In this document: positions 1-11,522 of the stretch, piece after piece
Numbering within the stretch: position 1 is the stretch's first letter
Layout: each line of letters begins with the position of its first letter
DNA from: Strongyloides papillosus
Taxonomy: Eukaryota; Nematoda; Chromadorea; Rhabditida; Strongyloididae
Assembly: GCA_005656395.1 (NCBI GenBank)
Contig: SRSI01000048.1
Location: 992,001 to 1,056,000, forward strand
Length of the DNA: 64,000 nucleotides
Direction of reading: 5' to 3'
The notes under the pieces: model-generated
What the model was told of the DNA's origin: nothing
Database searches by the model: none
What the model saw: the letters and a program-made list of their open reading frames with translations, nothing else
Made by a program: the position numbers and the translations under genes

Positions 1-223
1 TGTTATAGTTAATAAGATAGCTATTAATATATAAATGTTGTATAATTAAAACAATCATCATATGGAATGGTAAATATCAACATAATTAATGTCAATTATA
101 ACACTAACATTAAAAGGTATATAATAATCAGTTTCACTTTTTCTTTATTAATTAATATATTTAAAAAAAATATTACAATAAAATAGTAATTAATTTAAAA
201 AATTAATTATTGTTATAGAATTC
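1..223. other. AT-rich flank, no gene seen
   Basis: Very AT-rich sequence 3' of the first minus-strand gene. I see no open frame or structured element. Confidence 0.6.
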
Positions 224-1821
224 TCATAGATTAAAAATTAATGAATGAATATATTCAATATCAAAGAGACGATGTTTGTTATCAATAAAATCTTTAAATT
301 CTTTAAAAAATATTTTAGAAGTGAACAAACCATAAACAGTGTATTCTTTATTAAATTGGAGAAGATTTTTATACCACCTACAACATTCATTAAACTTCTC
401 CTCACTATAATATAAATTATTGTGACCATTAACAATAACACAAATTTTAACGGTGTTTGGTATCTCAAGAGTATCACCAATCCATGACACAAACATTTTA
501 AGATTTTTAAAAACCATTAAGCAATTTTTTTCAATTTTTTCATTACCTTGTAACAATAAGAAATTCAAATTAGGAAAAGTGTTATTTAAAAGCTTTGTTG
601 TTGTTGTGACTATCTCTGGGATCCCGGATAAATACAGATTTGTTACACTTTCGGGTCCAGAAGCAAGAAAAGATATAATTTCTTTATTAAAATATTCCAC
701 CATTTCTCTCTTTTTATCTTCCTCAAATGTATCTCCATGTAAAGGGAGTTTTATAGGAAATTGAAATGGTAAAGAGGTGATAAATATTGTTTTTAAATTT
801 TTAAGATTCTTAAAAGATATATACTCATAAGTATTTGTATCATTCTCTGAATCATAAATAAATTGAAACGTAATCTGAATATCAAAATGAATTATTAATT
901 TTTCAATATTCTTCATAAAGGGTAAAAAATGAGTTAGACGTCTGAGGTCTTTTATTGAATCAAAATCAATGGTAAGATGGCGAATAAGATGTAACCCTGA
1001 AATTGATAAGTAACTAAGCCAATTCTCAAAATCAGGATTGAATGCCATTGGTATAGATAGTGGTATCTTTTTTTGCCGGATGTATGAAATTAATGTATAT
1101 TGATGATCTCCTTCATCATTTTGAAGTTTACTAAAACTTCCATAAAGTGGAAAATTCAATATTACATTATTAAGTTTTGATAAGTTATCAAAAAAAATTT
1201 CATTTAAAGTTTCAAATTCCAAATCGCAATCACTGAAATGAAGTTCCTTAAGATTTGAGAATCCATCGAAAATTTTACCTTCAGAGGTAAAAGGTAAAAT
1301 GTGATTTGTGTCGATAAAAGTAAATGTAAGAGATATTTCTAACTTCGTTATCCGACAATTTTTAATTTCTTTAAATAAATATTGAATAAAACAATATGTA
1401 TAGGATGTTGGAAAAAAACATATATTTAATTTTTTGACGTAGCAATATTTTTTTAGAAATTCATTAACCTTCCTTCCGGTAGCAATCATAATACCAATTG
1501 AGGAACAGTTACCTTTAATAAATATTTTTAGATTTTCAATATCTTTTATGTTAAATGGAACATCTGTAAATGATCGCCCCTCTGGTTTGATACTTGAAAT
1601 TTCAATAACTGTTGGTGAAATCACCATAAAAGAGCAGGAAAATTCATCCCAAAAATGAATTGTACCAACTTTTGGAACATTTTTTGTCTCTAAAAAAATA
1701 CTTTACATGCTAAACTGAAATTATAACAATCATCAATTGATAGGTAACTTAAAAGTTTCTTTAGAACATGCTTTTGTTGAATGAGATTATAAATTAATGA
1801 ATTATCTTTTTCTTTATCCAT
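224..1821 (-). pseudogene. F-box/LRR-like protein gene, frame broken in a homopolymer
   Basis: The intact reading frame (224-1627, 467 residues) carries leucine-rich-repeat-like helices and strands. It is clearly paralogous to the gene at 3130-4836: both have SYIR/AYIK followed by IPLS, an HFLPFM/QFLPFM block, YLSGI and FKNLKM. Upstream, an ATG at 1819-1821 opens a second frame whose first 40 or so residues look like the F-box of the paralogue (a KKLLSYL...FSLACK pattern). The two frames are offset by one base at a run of seven A (plus strand) at 1692-1698. The only GT..AG there encloses 12 nt, too short for an intron, so this is a one-base indel: either a true pseudogenising frameshift or an assembly error. 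If intact, the product would be an SCF ubiquitin-ligase adaptor of about 530 residues. No transposon or insertion is seen in it. Confidence 0.7.
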
Positions 1822-3129
1822 AGTAGCTATAAAAAAATAATATTAGAAATATACAATGAATATTTTATAATAAAAACATTCTAAAATAGAAGTAGAAGTA
1901 AAAAATTAAAATTGTTATAAATATTTTCAATGAATTTTTAATAGATTAAAGATAAAAACATTTGCATAGTATAAAAATTTTTAGCTTATTATTATTCACG
2001 AATGAGCATTTAGGATTATACGTAATTTAAGCGAGCAGAAATTCTTTTGACATTAATTTATCTTTTGTATTATCTTACTTCAATAATTCTTTTTTATCTC
2101 CAATTTATCTGTTCGTTTTAATTATACATAAAGTGTTATAATTTTTTAATTATTTTATCAGTTTATGATGATGGCCTGGTTTTTATGTCTTATCTTTGTA
2201 AAGAAAAATATAATTTGGCTTATTATATAAATGGGAGTTGATAAAAATTATAATAAGAGATTAGATAAATTTATAAAATTAGAATTCTAATGATACATTT
2301 TATTTATGTTCTATAGTTTTTTTCTATAAATAATAGAATTTTATTAGATTACTGATACTTTTATATATTTAAAATAATCCAAAAGTACTTAATTTGTATT
2401 TTAAGTTAAAGAAATATAATATGAAAAAATAATTAACATATGGCACTTATGTATTATCATAAACATCTCATGATAATAGAAGGAGAATTTAAAATAGTAT
2501 TTATTAAAAAACTGTGTCATGATTATTCATTAAAGTACATCAGACTTATATTTCTTAAAGTAAGTACAAAAAACTAGTGAAATTCATATAAAATTAGATT
2601 ATTTAATAATTAATTATTATCAAATAATAAATATCTAATAAAATTGTTAGTAATTTGTTTTTATATAAAATATAATGTATCTCAAAAATGATTAATTATT
2701 CTGATAAAATTATTTATTATAAAAAAAACCATACAACTCTCTAAAAAAAGTTGAAAACACTTTATAAATGATAAACACAAATTAATATTAACAGAGGTAC
2801 AAACATCGAAGTTCTTTGTAATCATATCTCCTGTAATAAAGTTGTTTTTCAAGCAATTTCTTGTTCATAATATATATTAAATTTTAAAGTACACCGAAAT
2901 GATTTCTAAACTTTTATAATTTCTAGAAAATAATTTTTATTTTTCATGAACAGCAAATATTTTGAAATGTTATTATTTAGATATATAGTGTCGGAGAAAA
3001 TATAATAAATTCATAAATAATTTTAGATAAAGAGTTTATTTTATAGTGATAATCTTTAAAAAATAATTATAAAGTTATGTATAATAAAATCATTATACTA
3101 ATAAAAAAGAATAAAAACAAGATATTTAA
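1822..3129. other. Intergenic, AT-rich
   Basis: About 1.3 kb between two minus-strand F-box paralogues. I see no coding frame or RNA gene. It should hold the promoter of the 224-1821 gene and the 3' end of nothing recognisable. Confidence 0.6.
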
Positions 3130-4836
3130 CTATTTTCGAAGATAAAAATGGTGAAATTTCGTTATGTCATAGAAACACTTTTGAATTGCCATAAAATGAT
3201 GATAATCATTAAAAAATACTTTTGAAATTAATGAACAAGTGTCTAGAAAATATTCTTTTTCAAATAGTTTTAAATTTCGAAAGTGTTTACAATTTTCAAT
3301 AAATTCTTTAGATTCAGAATAAATATTATCATGATTGTTGATAATCATAAAAACTTTTAAAGAATCTGGAAAGTCAATAATAATAGGAGTAAATACTGCA
3401 CACATTTTAAGATTTTTAAATTTTTTTAGGGAATCTCTCTCAATTTTGCGAATATTTTGCAGGAGTATAAATGTTAGATTTGGCAAATTATTATTTAATA
3501 TCTCTCCAATTTCTTTTGTAAATTGAGAAATCCCAGATAAATATAAGTTTTTAACAATTAATGGGAGAGATGTCAAGAAAAGTAATACTTCCTTCATGAA
3601 TTTATCTTTTGTTTTTTTAATTTTTTCAAGATCATCCTCAGTAAATTGTTCTCTACCATCAACGACTTCAATATCACTAGGATCATTATATAAGTCATAC
3701 ATAAAAAAGATGGTTTTTAATTTTGGAAGATTTTTAGATAATTGATATTGATAAATTTGTGAACCATCAAAATTATACTGTTCCAATAATGATGTACCAT
3801 CAATTTTAAAATAAATTTTTAATTTCTCAAGATTAATCATAAATGGTAAAAATTGAGTAAATTTTCTCAACTCATTGTAAGATGTGATTTTTAAATTTAA
3901 ATTTTTTATAAAACTTAAACCAGATGTATTTAATCTACTGAGCCATTCATCAAATTCAGTCTCGAAATCAATTGTTAATGACAATGGAATTTGTTTTCTT
4001 TTTATGTATGCCATAATAGATCGTTGGTGTCTTATCTCTGTAGTATAATTATTATTAGATATAGGAAATAATTTTGTAATTTTAAAATGAAACCCTGGAA
4101 TTTTACTTATCATATCAATAAAATTAATACCCATATTTTTAAAATTAATTCCATACTCGTCAAGTTTAATTTTTTTAAGATTAGTAAAACCATTAAGAAC
4201 TTTTCCATTAAATTTTATAGGTACAATTTGCCTTGAATAATTAAGATTTGAGGTATATTTAATTTCAAGATGTGAAATTTTATCATTTCTTATTTCCTTT
4301 ATACAATTTTGTATGTAACGAACTCCATGAATTGGCATCCAAAAAAATATATTAAGTCTTTTAAGATTATCCATAACACTCATAAAATTATTTAATCTTT
4401 TACCAACAATTTCCATTGTTTTAACTGATAATGTGCAATTTTCAATCATTATATCAATCATCAATTCATCAACTTTATTTCTATCAAAATTGTTAGCTTT
4501 AACTAATTTATTTACATGTTCCATATCCTCGCCTTCGTAATCTTCGTTATTATCAATAGAATCATTAGGTAACCCAATTGTGGCATTCTCAATATTATTT
4601 GAATTAGTTACATAAAAGAAGCAATCTTGTCGAGTCCAGAGAGAATCATAACCATTTTTAATATCATTTATAGCAAGATAAGTACTTTTACATGCCATCC
4701 CAAAATTAAAAATATCTTTAACAGTCAGATAACTTCCGATATGTTTTAAAATAATACTTTGATTAATGACTTTAAAAAATAATTGATTATAATCCATAAT
4801 ATAATTGTCTAATGATTTATTCAAAGCAATAATCAT
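3130..4836 (-). CDS. F-box/LRR-like protein (568 aa)
   Basis: Single-exon gene. Residues about 28-60 form an F-box-like helix bundle (ILKHIGSYLTVKDIFNF then MACKSTYL), followed by about 450 residues of irregular leucine/isoleucine-rich repeats (for example NLKKIKL, FLPFMINLEKLKIYF, NLYLSGI). F-box proteins recruit substrates to SKP1-CUL1 ubiquitin ligases through the repeat region, which is the general family role; the substrate is unknown. M1 is the longest start, but M15 (MDYNQLFF) is also plausible because it sits just before the F-box. The gene is paralogous along its whole length to the frame-shifted gene at 224-1821. A family of such diverged F-box proteins is typical of nematodes. It could alternatively be described simply as a lineage-specific LRR protein. 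Confidence 0.75.
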   Translation of the reverse strand: MIIALNKSLDNYIMDYNQLFFKVINQSIILKHIGSYLTVKDIFNFGMACKSTYLAINDIKNGYDSLWTRQDCFFYVTNSNNIENATIGLPNDSIDNNEDYEGEDMEHVNKLVKANNFDRNKVDELMIDIMIENCTLSVKTMEIVGKRLNNFMSVMDNLKRLNIFFWMPIHGVRYIQNCIKEIRNDKISHLEIKYTSNLNYSRQIVPIKFNGKVLNGFTNLKKIKLDEYGINFKNMGINFIDMISKIPGFHFKITKLFPISNNNYTTEIRHQRSIMAYIKRKQIPLSLTIDFETEFDEWLSRLNTSGLSFIKNLNLKITSYNELRKFTQFLPFMINLEKLKIYFKIDGTSLLEQYNFDGSQIYQYQLSKNLPKLKTIFFMYDLYNDPSDIEVVDGREQFTEDDLEKIKKTKDKFMKEVLLFLTSLPLIVKNLYLSGISQFTKEIGEILNNNLPNLTFILLQNIRKIERDSLKKFKNLKMCAVFTPIIIDFPDSLKVFMIINNHDNIYSESKEFIENCKHFRNLKLFEKEYFLDTCSLISKVFFNDYHHFMAIQKCFYDITKFHHFYLRK

Positions 4837-5976
4837 AAAATTAGTGGAACCCTAGAATAAATTATAATTACTAACAAAAAATATTGTACTTTTTTGACAA
4901 TAAAATTAATAAAATACATTTTACATAAAATATTCTAATAAATATTGATTTTGGAGTATCATTAACTAAAATAACTAAAAAAAAGAAACAACGTTTAGAA
5001 ATGCGATACAAAATAATAGAGATAAAAAATTATGCATGGCATTTCATCGATATAAAAAATTATTTTATTAATTGATTACGTATTTTACTAATAATTATAT
5101 AAAAATATTATAGTATATTTAACTGTAATAATTTTTTATAATGGACATCCTTGATGTTTAAATAGTAATACAATGTATAGAAAGATATTATTAAGCCGGT
5201 TGTTTAATTTTTACTGGACAAAATGCATTACTAAAAAATGATATGAACATAAGATGAAAATTAGCCTTTATAAAAATCATATGACTAAATTTTTTTGACA
5301 TGAATACTTTGGCGTCATATATTTCTCTTTTTTTAAATTACCATAAATTTTCTTAAAAAAGAAAATTTTTTTATTTTGTTATTTAGTTAAGGAAAGTGAA
5401 ACTAATAACAAAAAATGCAAAAATCAAGTTTTTTTTAAAAATATATTTTCGTATCTATTTTTAAATACGGCTCTGCAAAAGAAAAGCTAAAATAAACTTT
5501 AATTATTTTTTTCATATAATATAGAAGTAGTGTTCTTTAAGGCATTTTTATATTTATTACTCTCATTTTGGTCATAGCTTTTAACTTTTGTCGTTAGTTT
5601 TATTATGATATTATTACATTTAATTTTTTAATGAAAAATGTGGAAATTGCAATTTTTGATAAAAAAGATTTCTTATGTATTTTGTTTTCTTGTAACTTAC
5701 TTATAGTTTTGATGTAATTGAGATAACGCTCTTTTTAAAAACAAATAAGATAAGAGTTTAGTAATCAAAACCTATTTTCTTTATTTTTTGTGAATCAAAT
5801 TTATATGTAACTAATTTAAATATAATTTACAAATTAACAGAAGTTTAAATAAACAATTTTTAATAAAATAATAAAACAAAAAAAAGTAAAACCAAATAAT
5901 AAGTTATAAATTTTTATTAAATTTTATTAGATAGAAAATCAACAAACTTTAAGAAAAAGATTAACAAATAAAAAAT
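4837..5976. other. Intergenic, AT-rich
   Basis: About 1.1 kb with no supported gene. It lies upstream of the 3130-4836 gene and downstream of the 5977-7032 gene. Confidence 0.6.
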
Positions 5977-7032
5977 TTAAATTAATGAATCACAGGAAGG
6001 ATCATAAAAAACAGAAGACTTCATGTAAGATAATGTGATTGTTGAGTGTTTTTTACATGGACTACAATATCTACTAACACAAATAATATCATTAAATGCA
6101 CCAATTCTAGAACGCATTTCAGTAAAATTTTCAGAAAAATATTTGACATACTCTCTTTGGGGATCAATGCGGCATGTCTCTGGAAGGCAAAGAACATATT
6201 TGTCATGATTCGTCTCATCATCGTAACACATAATTTCTCTCTCCTTTATTTTTTCAATTAACTCACCCTTGAAATCAGTACATTTTGATAATATGGTTAA
6301 ATCTGTAAGATCTTCATTATTATCAAATATATCCAAAATCATTTTTTTGTTAACAAAGTGTGTACATGAGCATTCCGTTATATGAAGATTAGTCATTTTA
6401 TCAATCATAGGTAAAACATAATCTGATGGAATTTCTTGATTAGGGAAACATAGCTTAGAAAATATCAAAACTTCGACATATCTTATTTTTTGAATGAAAT
6501 TTGAGAAACTTGAAAATGATGGACATTTATTGGCAGTAATTGTTAAACTTTTTATTGTTCCACCATTTTCAATGTAAGGAGAAAGAATATCGAAAACAAT
6601 TGAATCTCCAACAGTACTTATTTCAACACTCTCAACATTCGTAAGGTCAACCTCTCTAAGGTATCTTTTAATTTTTGGAAATATAATTTCATTCTAAAAT
6701 AGTAGTAATATATTATTTAATAAATTATTTATTAAACTTACATTTCCTCCAATAACAACATCTTCCAAAATTTCAATAGATTTATCAGCACAGATACATG
6801 AAAATTCAACACGCTTGAAGGGTTCGTTTTCTCTGTAACAACTTGATATCTTAATTTCAATTGCTTCTGATTTTGGAAGGCGTTCATAATTTTCAACTAC
6901 GAAGAAGTTTAGATATTTTGTTGTTAATCTTATATTATAAATATCACCCCATTCAAGCTTCCTTAAAATAACTAATAGTACATCTCCTGGAAGACTATCA
7001 ATGGGAAATGTGGAATTTTTAGTAGAAGGCAT
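5977..7032 (-). CDS. F-box protein (335 aa, 2 exons)
   Basis: Exon 1 is 7032-6742 and exon 2 is 6693-5977. The 48 nt intron (GTAAGT..TTTTAG) joins IGGN to NEIIF in phase 0. Residues about 10-55 are a textbook F-box (IDSLPGDVLLVILRKLEWGD, then YNIRLTTKYLNFFV). The rest is an LRR-like or FTH-like C-terminal region with repeated strands such as YVEVLIFSKL and LTDLTILSK. Expected role: SCF substrate adaptor in cytosol or nucleus. It is less related to the other two F-box genes here than they are to each other. Nothing suggests truncation, since the C-terminus ends in a normal stop at 5977. Target unknown. Confidence 0.75.
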
Positions 7033-8204
7033 TATTAATGATAAAACTGAAAACCAAATATATAAAATAAATGTTAAAAGAATAGATTAAATAAACGAAA
7101 AATAGAATAAAAAAGTTAAACCAAGTAAGTGTTAATGCTTCAAAATACTAAATTGCGTCTCAGATTTACGAAGATGATGAAATATAAAAGAAGAAATGCG
7201 TTGGAGAAAATTCAGGTTAATCTATATTATTGGATGAAGAACGTCAATTTCCAAACGACCGTGATTCTTTATTCATTAAATTTTTCTGTTGCTGTTTTTA
7301 CACTCTCAGGTATACTTTCTGTGATGGTGGCTAATCAAGATGCCGTATATACAAATATGGGGAATGTGTAGCAGCCTAACATCCCTACATGTGTAGGAAA
7401 CACGATAGAAAAATAACTATATTTAAAAAAATATTATTTGCTAAAATAATTTTGTGCATTTAACTAATATTGTAACGGAGAATAATCACATTACATTTAT
7501 ATATAATTAAACTAGAAACATGTACACTTTAAGTTTGATCTGTTATTAAAAAATAAATTGTATGCTTCTTTTAAGCTTTTAAATGTGCTAACAATGAGTA
7601 TGATATTTCCGTTAAGTAACGCAATTAGTTGAGTAGTATAAAAAAAGCTTCAAACTACAATTATTTTTGAAGATTCTTTTAAGTTTTAATAAAAATAATT
7701 ATTTTCAAAAAATGCAAGTATTATTTCAATATTTCAAATACTAAATTGATTTCATTAATTCACAAAATGTTTTTAAAGATAAATATTTTGTTTTTATTAA
7801 TATTTTGATTTTTTTTGGTGTTTCTACAAATTTAGCAATATTATACCCCCTGCAAGTATCTCAGTGGATATATGCTAGCTTGGTTCACCACCATAGGACA
7901 AAGGTACACTAACCTTATTGAGCTAGATGTATTACCACTCTCAAAATATAGGTAAATACATACTAACCCAACAGGGCTAGTGTAGCTTTATATATTATAA
8001 CGTCATCCCTTAAATATGAAGGCGTTCCAATGTGAAAGGAGGCTGTCAATGTTTTTTGAATCTTCCAAAATATCTTACTTAATAAGCATCAAATTGTATA
8101 AGGTTAATTAATAATCTGATTAAGGAAAAGAAAATTTCTGTGTAACGAATAGTTTTGGTATATTGTTCTTATTATTTTAAATTACATTTAGCACTTTTAT
8201 AAAA
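7033..8204. other. Divergent intergenic region with a higher-GC structured island
   Basis: This separates the minus-strand F-box gene from the plus-strand DONSON gene and so holds both promoters. A frame of 80 codons at 7129-7371 has no protein-like features. The stretch at about 7850-8060 is clearly less AT-rich than its surroundings and contains imperfect inverted repeats (see findings). Confidence 0.6.
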
Positions 8205-9579
8205 ATGTTCTCCTCTGATGTTACTGAAAAGAAAAAACCAACGAGTTATTGTATCAAGAAAAGGTTTGTAATGTTAACCCTCTTAAAAAGTGAAACTTTT
8301 CTCTTTTTTCTAGGAAAATAGGCAAATGTATCAGCAATTTGAAGGGACATGAACTTCTTACAGAGGATAATATAACTACTGACAAGAGTATATCATTTTA
8401 TAATGATTTTATGGAGGAAGAAAATATGATAAATGGCAAAGATATTATAAAAAAAGAAGTTAAAACTTATAATAGCTATCCAATTGATCACAAACTTTGT
8501 AGTAGAATGAAGATTATTTCAAACAAACCTTTTTGGTGGATGAATAGTGATATGGAGGATGGAAAAGTTTCTGTTCCAATGCAAGTATACGAGTTAGGAA
8601 ATGAAAACGATAACAATATCAAAGGGATTAAGAAATCTTTAACTTACTATATTTTTCCAAATATGGCGGGCGTTGAATGTTTTCCAAGATTGTATAGTGA
8701 TATAAAAGATTACCAATTGGGTAGTAAGAAATTTAGTCCATCAGAAGAAACATTCAATAGTTTAATTACTCAATGGTTAATTTTATCTTTTGATATTTAA
8801 GTATGTTATAATTTTAAATTTATTTTAGGTACTCATGTCTTGATGAAAATATTTATTTATGGAGAATGAAAAAAATAAAATCTTTTTATATGCTGACCTC
8901 CTCTTATACAATATATTTTGGAGAGAACCAGAAGATAATATTAAATGGAAGTACATTATGTTGTCGTAAAAAATTAAAAGAAATTAATATTTCTTATGAC
9001 ATCCCACCATCACTAGCTAAGTTAAGAAGTCAATTCAATGATTATGAAGAAGAAAAAAGTTCGTTGACTGAAAGTAATAAGAAAGGTAGAATGGATTTGA
9101 ATGAGATTAGTGTTGGAGAAATTGGAGTAGAAGAGTTAAATGAATTAAAAGGAACTTATCCAATATTAATTAATCCTAACAATTTGGAGATATTTATCAA
9201 TCTTCTAAAAGATAAATCTTTTACCATACTTAATTATGGTATTCATTGTCATTTACCACCAACAATCTTATCTTCGGAGCCATTTTGTAATAGTACTATC
9301 AAAGAGTTAACGATATCTTCAAGAATAGTAAAATATCCTTCTCAAGGTACTGAATATCATCTTGAAATTAATGATGGCCCAATCCTTCCACATGTTGGAG
9401 AAGAAATTCTAAAATATTTATACAACCATTCTTCTAAAGACGATACTGTTGCGGTGGAGATATCTTTTTATGGGAAAGAAAGTTACAGTGGCTTGAATAC
9501 GTTTTTCGATGATTCTGTTAATGTTTCCAAAATTCGTATAAATAATATTTACGAAAATATCTTCAATGTTGAAAGTTAA
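8205..9579 (+). CDS. DONSON: DONSON homologue, replication-initiation factor (423 aa, 3 exons)
   Basis: Exons 8205-8263, 8314-8775 and 8829-9579. The introns are 50 nt (GTTTGT..CTAG) and 53 nt (GTTAAT..TTTTAG), and the frame stays open across both. The family match rests on several landmarks recalled from animal DONSON: a YPID..KLCSRMKIISNKPFWW block near residues 90-115, a QWYSCLDENIYLWRMKKIKSFYM segment followed by SYTIYF (about 170-200), LPPTILSSEPF (about 320), and a terminal GPILPH near residue 356. DONSON (DNSN-1 in worms) helps deliver GINS to loaded MCM2-7 during CMG helicase assembly and acts in the nucleus. Its neighbour 2 kb downstream is MCM6. Length is shorter than the human protein (566), mostly at the N-terminus. 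The second donor lies in frame just before what would otherwise be a read-through stop. Confidence 0.75.
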
Positions 9580-9763
9580 TTCTTTATATTAGTTCCAAAT
9601 TTTATTCTACATTACCATTAATTTATTATCACTTGTATTTCATTTTTTCATAAATTTTGAATTTTTTTTAAAATGAAAATTATTGTAGTATTCAAAATTA
9701 AATATTATAAATATTGTGATATTTCTATAAATTAGAACCATTTTACTAACCTCTCCATTGTAA

Positions 9764-10819
9764 ATGGGGATATTACTACTTTTACAAGTCACGTACATTT
9801 TAATATCATTAACTATTTCTTATGTTGTAATACCAAATTGCGGAAATGGAAAAAGGCGAAATTTTGTTCATGCACACAACGATGATAAGAAAGTTCTCAG
9901 TATAAATGAAGTGAAGAAACGTCAATCGTCAAAACATAAAATTACTAATATTATTGATCAAAATATTAGTACTTTCGGTAATATTAGTAATATTAAAAAA
10001 ATTACCTTAAAAAAAACTAGTAAGACACCTATAATTCAAGTTCACAGTGTTGATGGGGTTAAAAAAGATGACAATTTAAGGACAACTAAAAATAACATAC
10101 TTGAGACAACGACGAACCCACAAACTAATGATAGGAGAAAAGCAATGGGAAGTAAAATGGTGTTAGTAAAAGATTTTGATGAGGAAATTGAGAACAAATT
10201 AAAAGGATTTGTAACTATTGCTGATGATAAAAAGAAGAATGTTGAAAATGAAAATGATAAGGTGGTCAATAAAAGGTTCGAATCACTGAAAAAACGCCTA
10301 AAACTCAGTGGAAATAAGAATAAAAATATTGAGGTTAAAAAGAAAGTAAATAGCAAATCTACAGGCTCTAACAAAAAGAATAATAATGAGAAAAAGAGAC
10401 AATCATTAACAGAGGGAAAACCAAAAGAAAAAGTTGTGAAACCAGCCTTAAAATCATTTACAAAATCAAAACTTGTAATGACTAAAAGTCAAAAGGAAAT
10501 TATCATACCCAAAAAAGAGAATCAAATTCAATCATTGTATGCTAATAAGGAGAAACCTGAAGGTGATAAAGATCCAGTACAACCAAAAAATTCTAAAGGT
10601 CCGGTAGAAGAGGAAGAAAAGTACATAAACTTAGCTGACATATCACCAAGTGATGGATTATTAAATCCTGAATCTGATGAATTAATATTAGAAAAGACCC
10701 AACCAAGTAGTTCCTCATCAGCAGAAGATGACAAAATGGAACAAGAAAGTTTTAGGGAAGATAAACAAGATGATGAAAAATACGAAACTTTAGCAGAAAT
10801 ACAGAAAACACATGTATAA
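9764..10819 (+). CDS. Secreted, lysine-rich low-complexity protein (351 aa)
   Basis: Single exon. The first 22 or so residues are a hydrophobic signal peptide (MGILLLLQVTYILISLTISY), followed by a polar chain with many Lys/Asn up to about residue 270 and an acidic, Ser/Gln-rich tail (EEEEKY, SSSSSAEDDKMEQE). There are no cysteines in the body apart from CGNGK near residue 27. The bipolar charge (basic centre, acidic end) suggests an intrinsically disordered secreted or lumenal protein. I do not recognise a family. Codon use matches its neighbours. It sits between DONSON and MCM6 on the same strand, 184 nt after DONSON. Confidence 0.6.
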   Translation: MGILLLLQVTYILISLTISYVVIPNCGNGKRRNFVHAHNDDKKVLSINEVKKRQSSKHKITNIIDQNISTFGNISNIKKITLKKTSKTPIIQVHSVDGVKKDDNLRTTKNNILETTTNPQTNDRRKAMGSKMVLVKDFDEEIENKLKGFVTIADDKKKNVENENDKVVNKRFESLKKRLKLSGNKNKNIEVKKKVNSKSTGSNKKNNNEKKRQSLTEGKPKEKVVKPALKSFTKSKLVMTKSQKEIIIPKKENQIQSLYANKEKPEGDKDPVQPKNSKGPVEEEEKYINLADISPSDGLLNPESDELILEKTQPSSSSSAEDDKMEQESFREDKQDDEKYETLAEIQKTHV

Positions 10820-11522
10820 ATTAATGGTGAATGTGTGTTTGTGATTGTAATTTTTGATAATAGAATTTAAAATAAAATATCATAACATTTAATAAACAGA
10901 AGAAATCTAAGGAAAAGGATAGAATATTATTGTAAGAATCAAGATCTTCTTTTGTTTATCTTAATATCATTTCATAAAAGTAATTTGTACTCTTCAATTG
11001 ACGTTATCGAAAATAAATAATATTTAATTATTGGTTTTTTTTTATTTTAAATGTTTAAATTATTCGATTGCCTTCATACAAATTATAACCTGTAAATTTA
11101 CAACGAAAAAAATTTTTCGCATTAAAAAGAACTAACATCTCTTACAATCTTTAAAAAGAAAATCAACAACAGCCATAAAATAACATCGTTCAACATCTCA
11201 CCAATTAATATTAAAAGATTCTTATATTAATTATAAATCTTACATGAGTCAAATTTAGTAAGTTTAATGACAAGAAAGGATCAATTATTTAATGGTACTT
11301 TGAACTTATAATACTAAAGGCAATTATTAGATACCTTTTCTCCTTTAGAAAATCACATTTATAACCCTTTCCCAACAACGAAAGAGTAGATTTTAATATT
11401 CTCATGAGGTTATTTTAGGATTTTTAATATTCTTATAACGAATATCTAATAAGGAATAGTATAAGCGAAGTTATAAATTAAGTAGAGTTGTGAAATTTTA
11501 TTTCATTCATAACTGATCAAAA
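10820..11522. other. Intergenic, MCM6 upstream region
   Basis: About 700 bp holding the 3' end of the lysine-rich gene and the MCM6 promoter. No other element is seen. Confidence 0.55.

Noticed and set aside
1686..1700. 12 nt intron in the first F-box gene
   Set aside because: Too short for the spliceosome. A one-base indel explains the frame change better.
7129..7371. 80-codon plus frame upstream of DONSON
   Set aside because: Random-like composition, no domain, no splice context, and it lies in the promoter region of two genes.
7860..7900. tRNA gene
   Set aside because: A-box-like and B-box-like words are present, but no cloverleaf with paired acceptor stem can be drawn, and the B box lacks the GGTTCGANNCC core.
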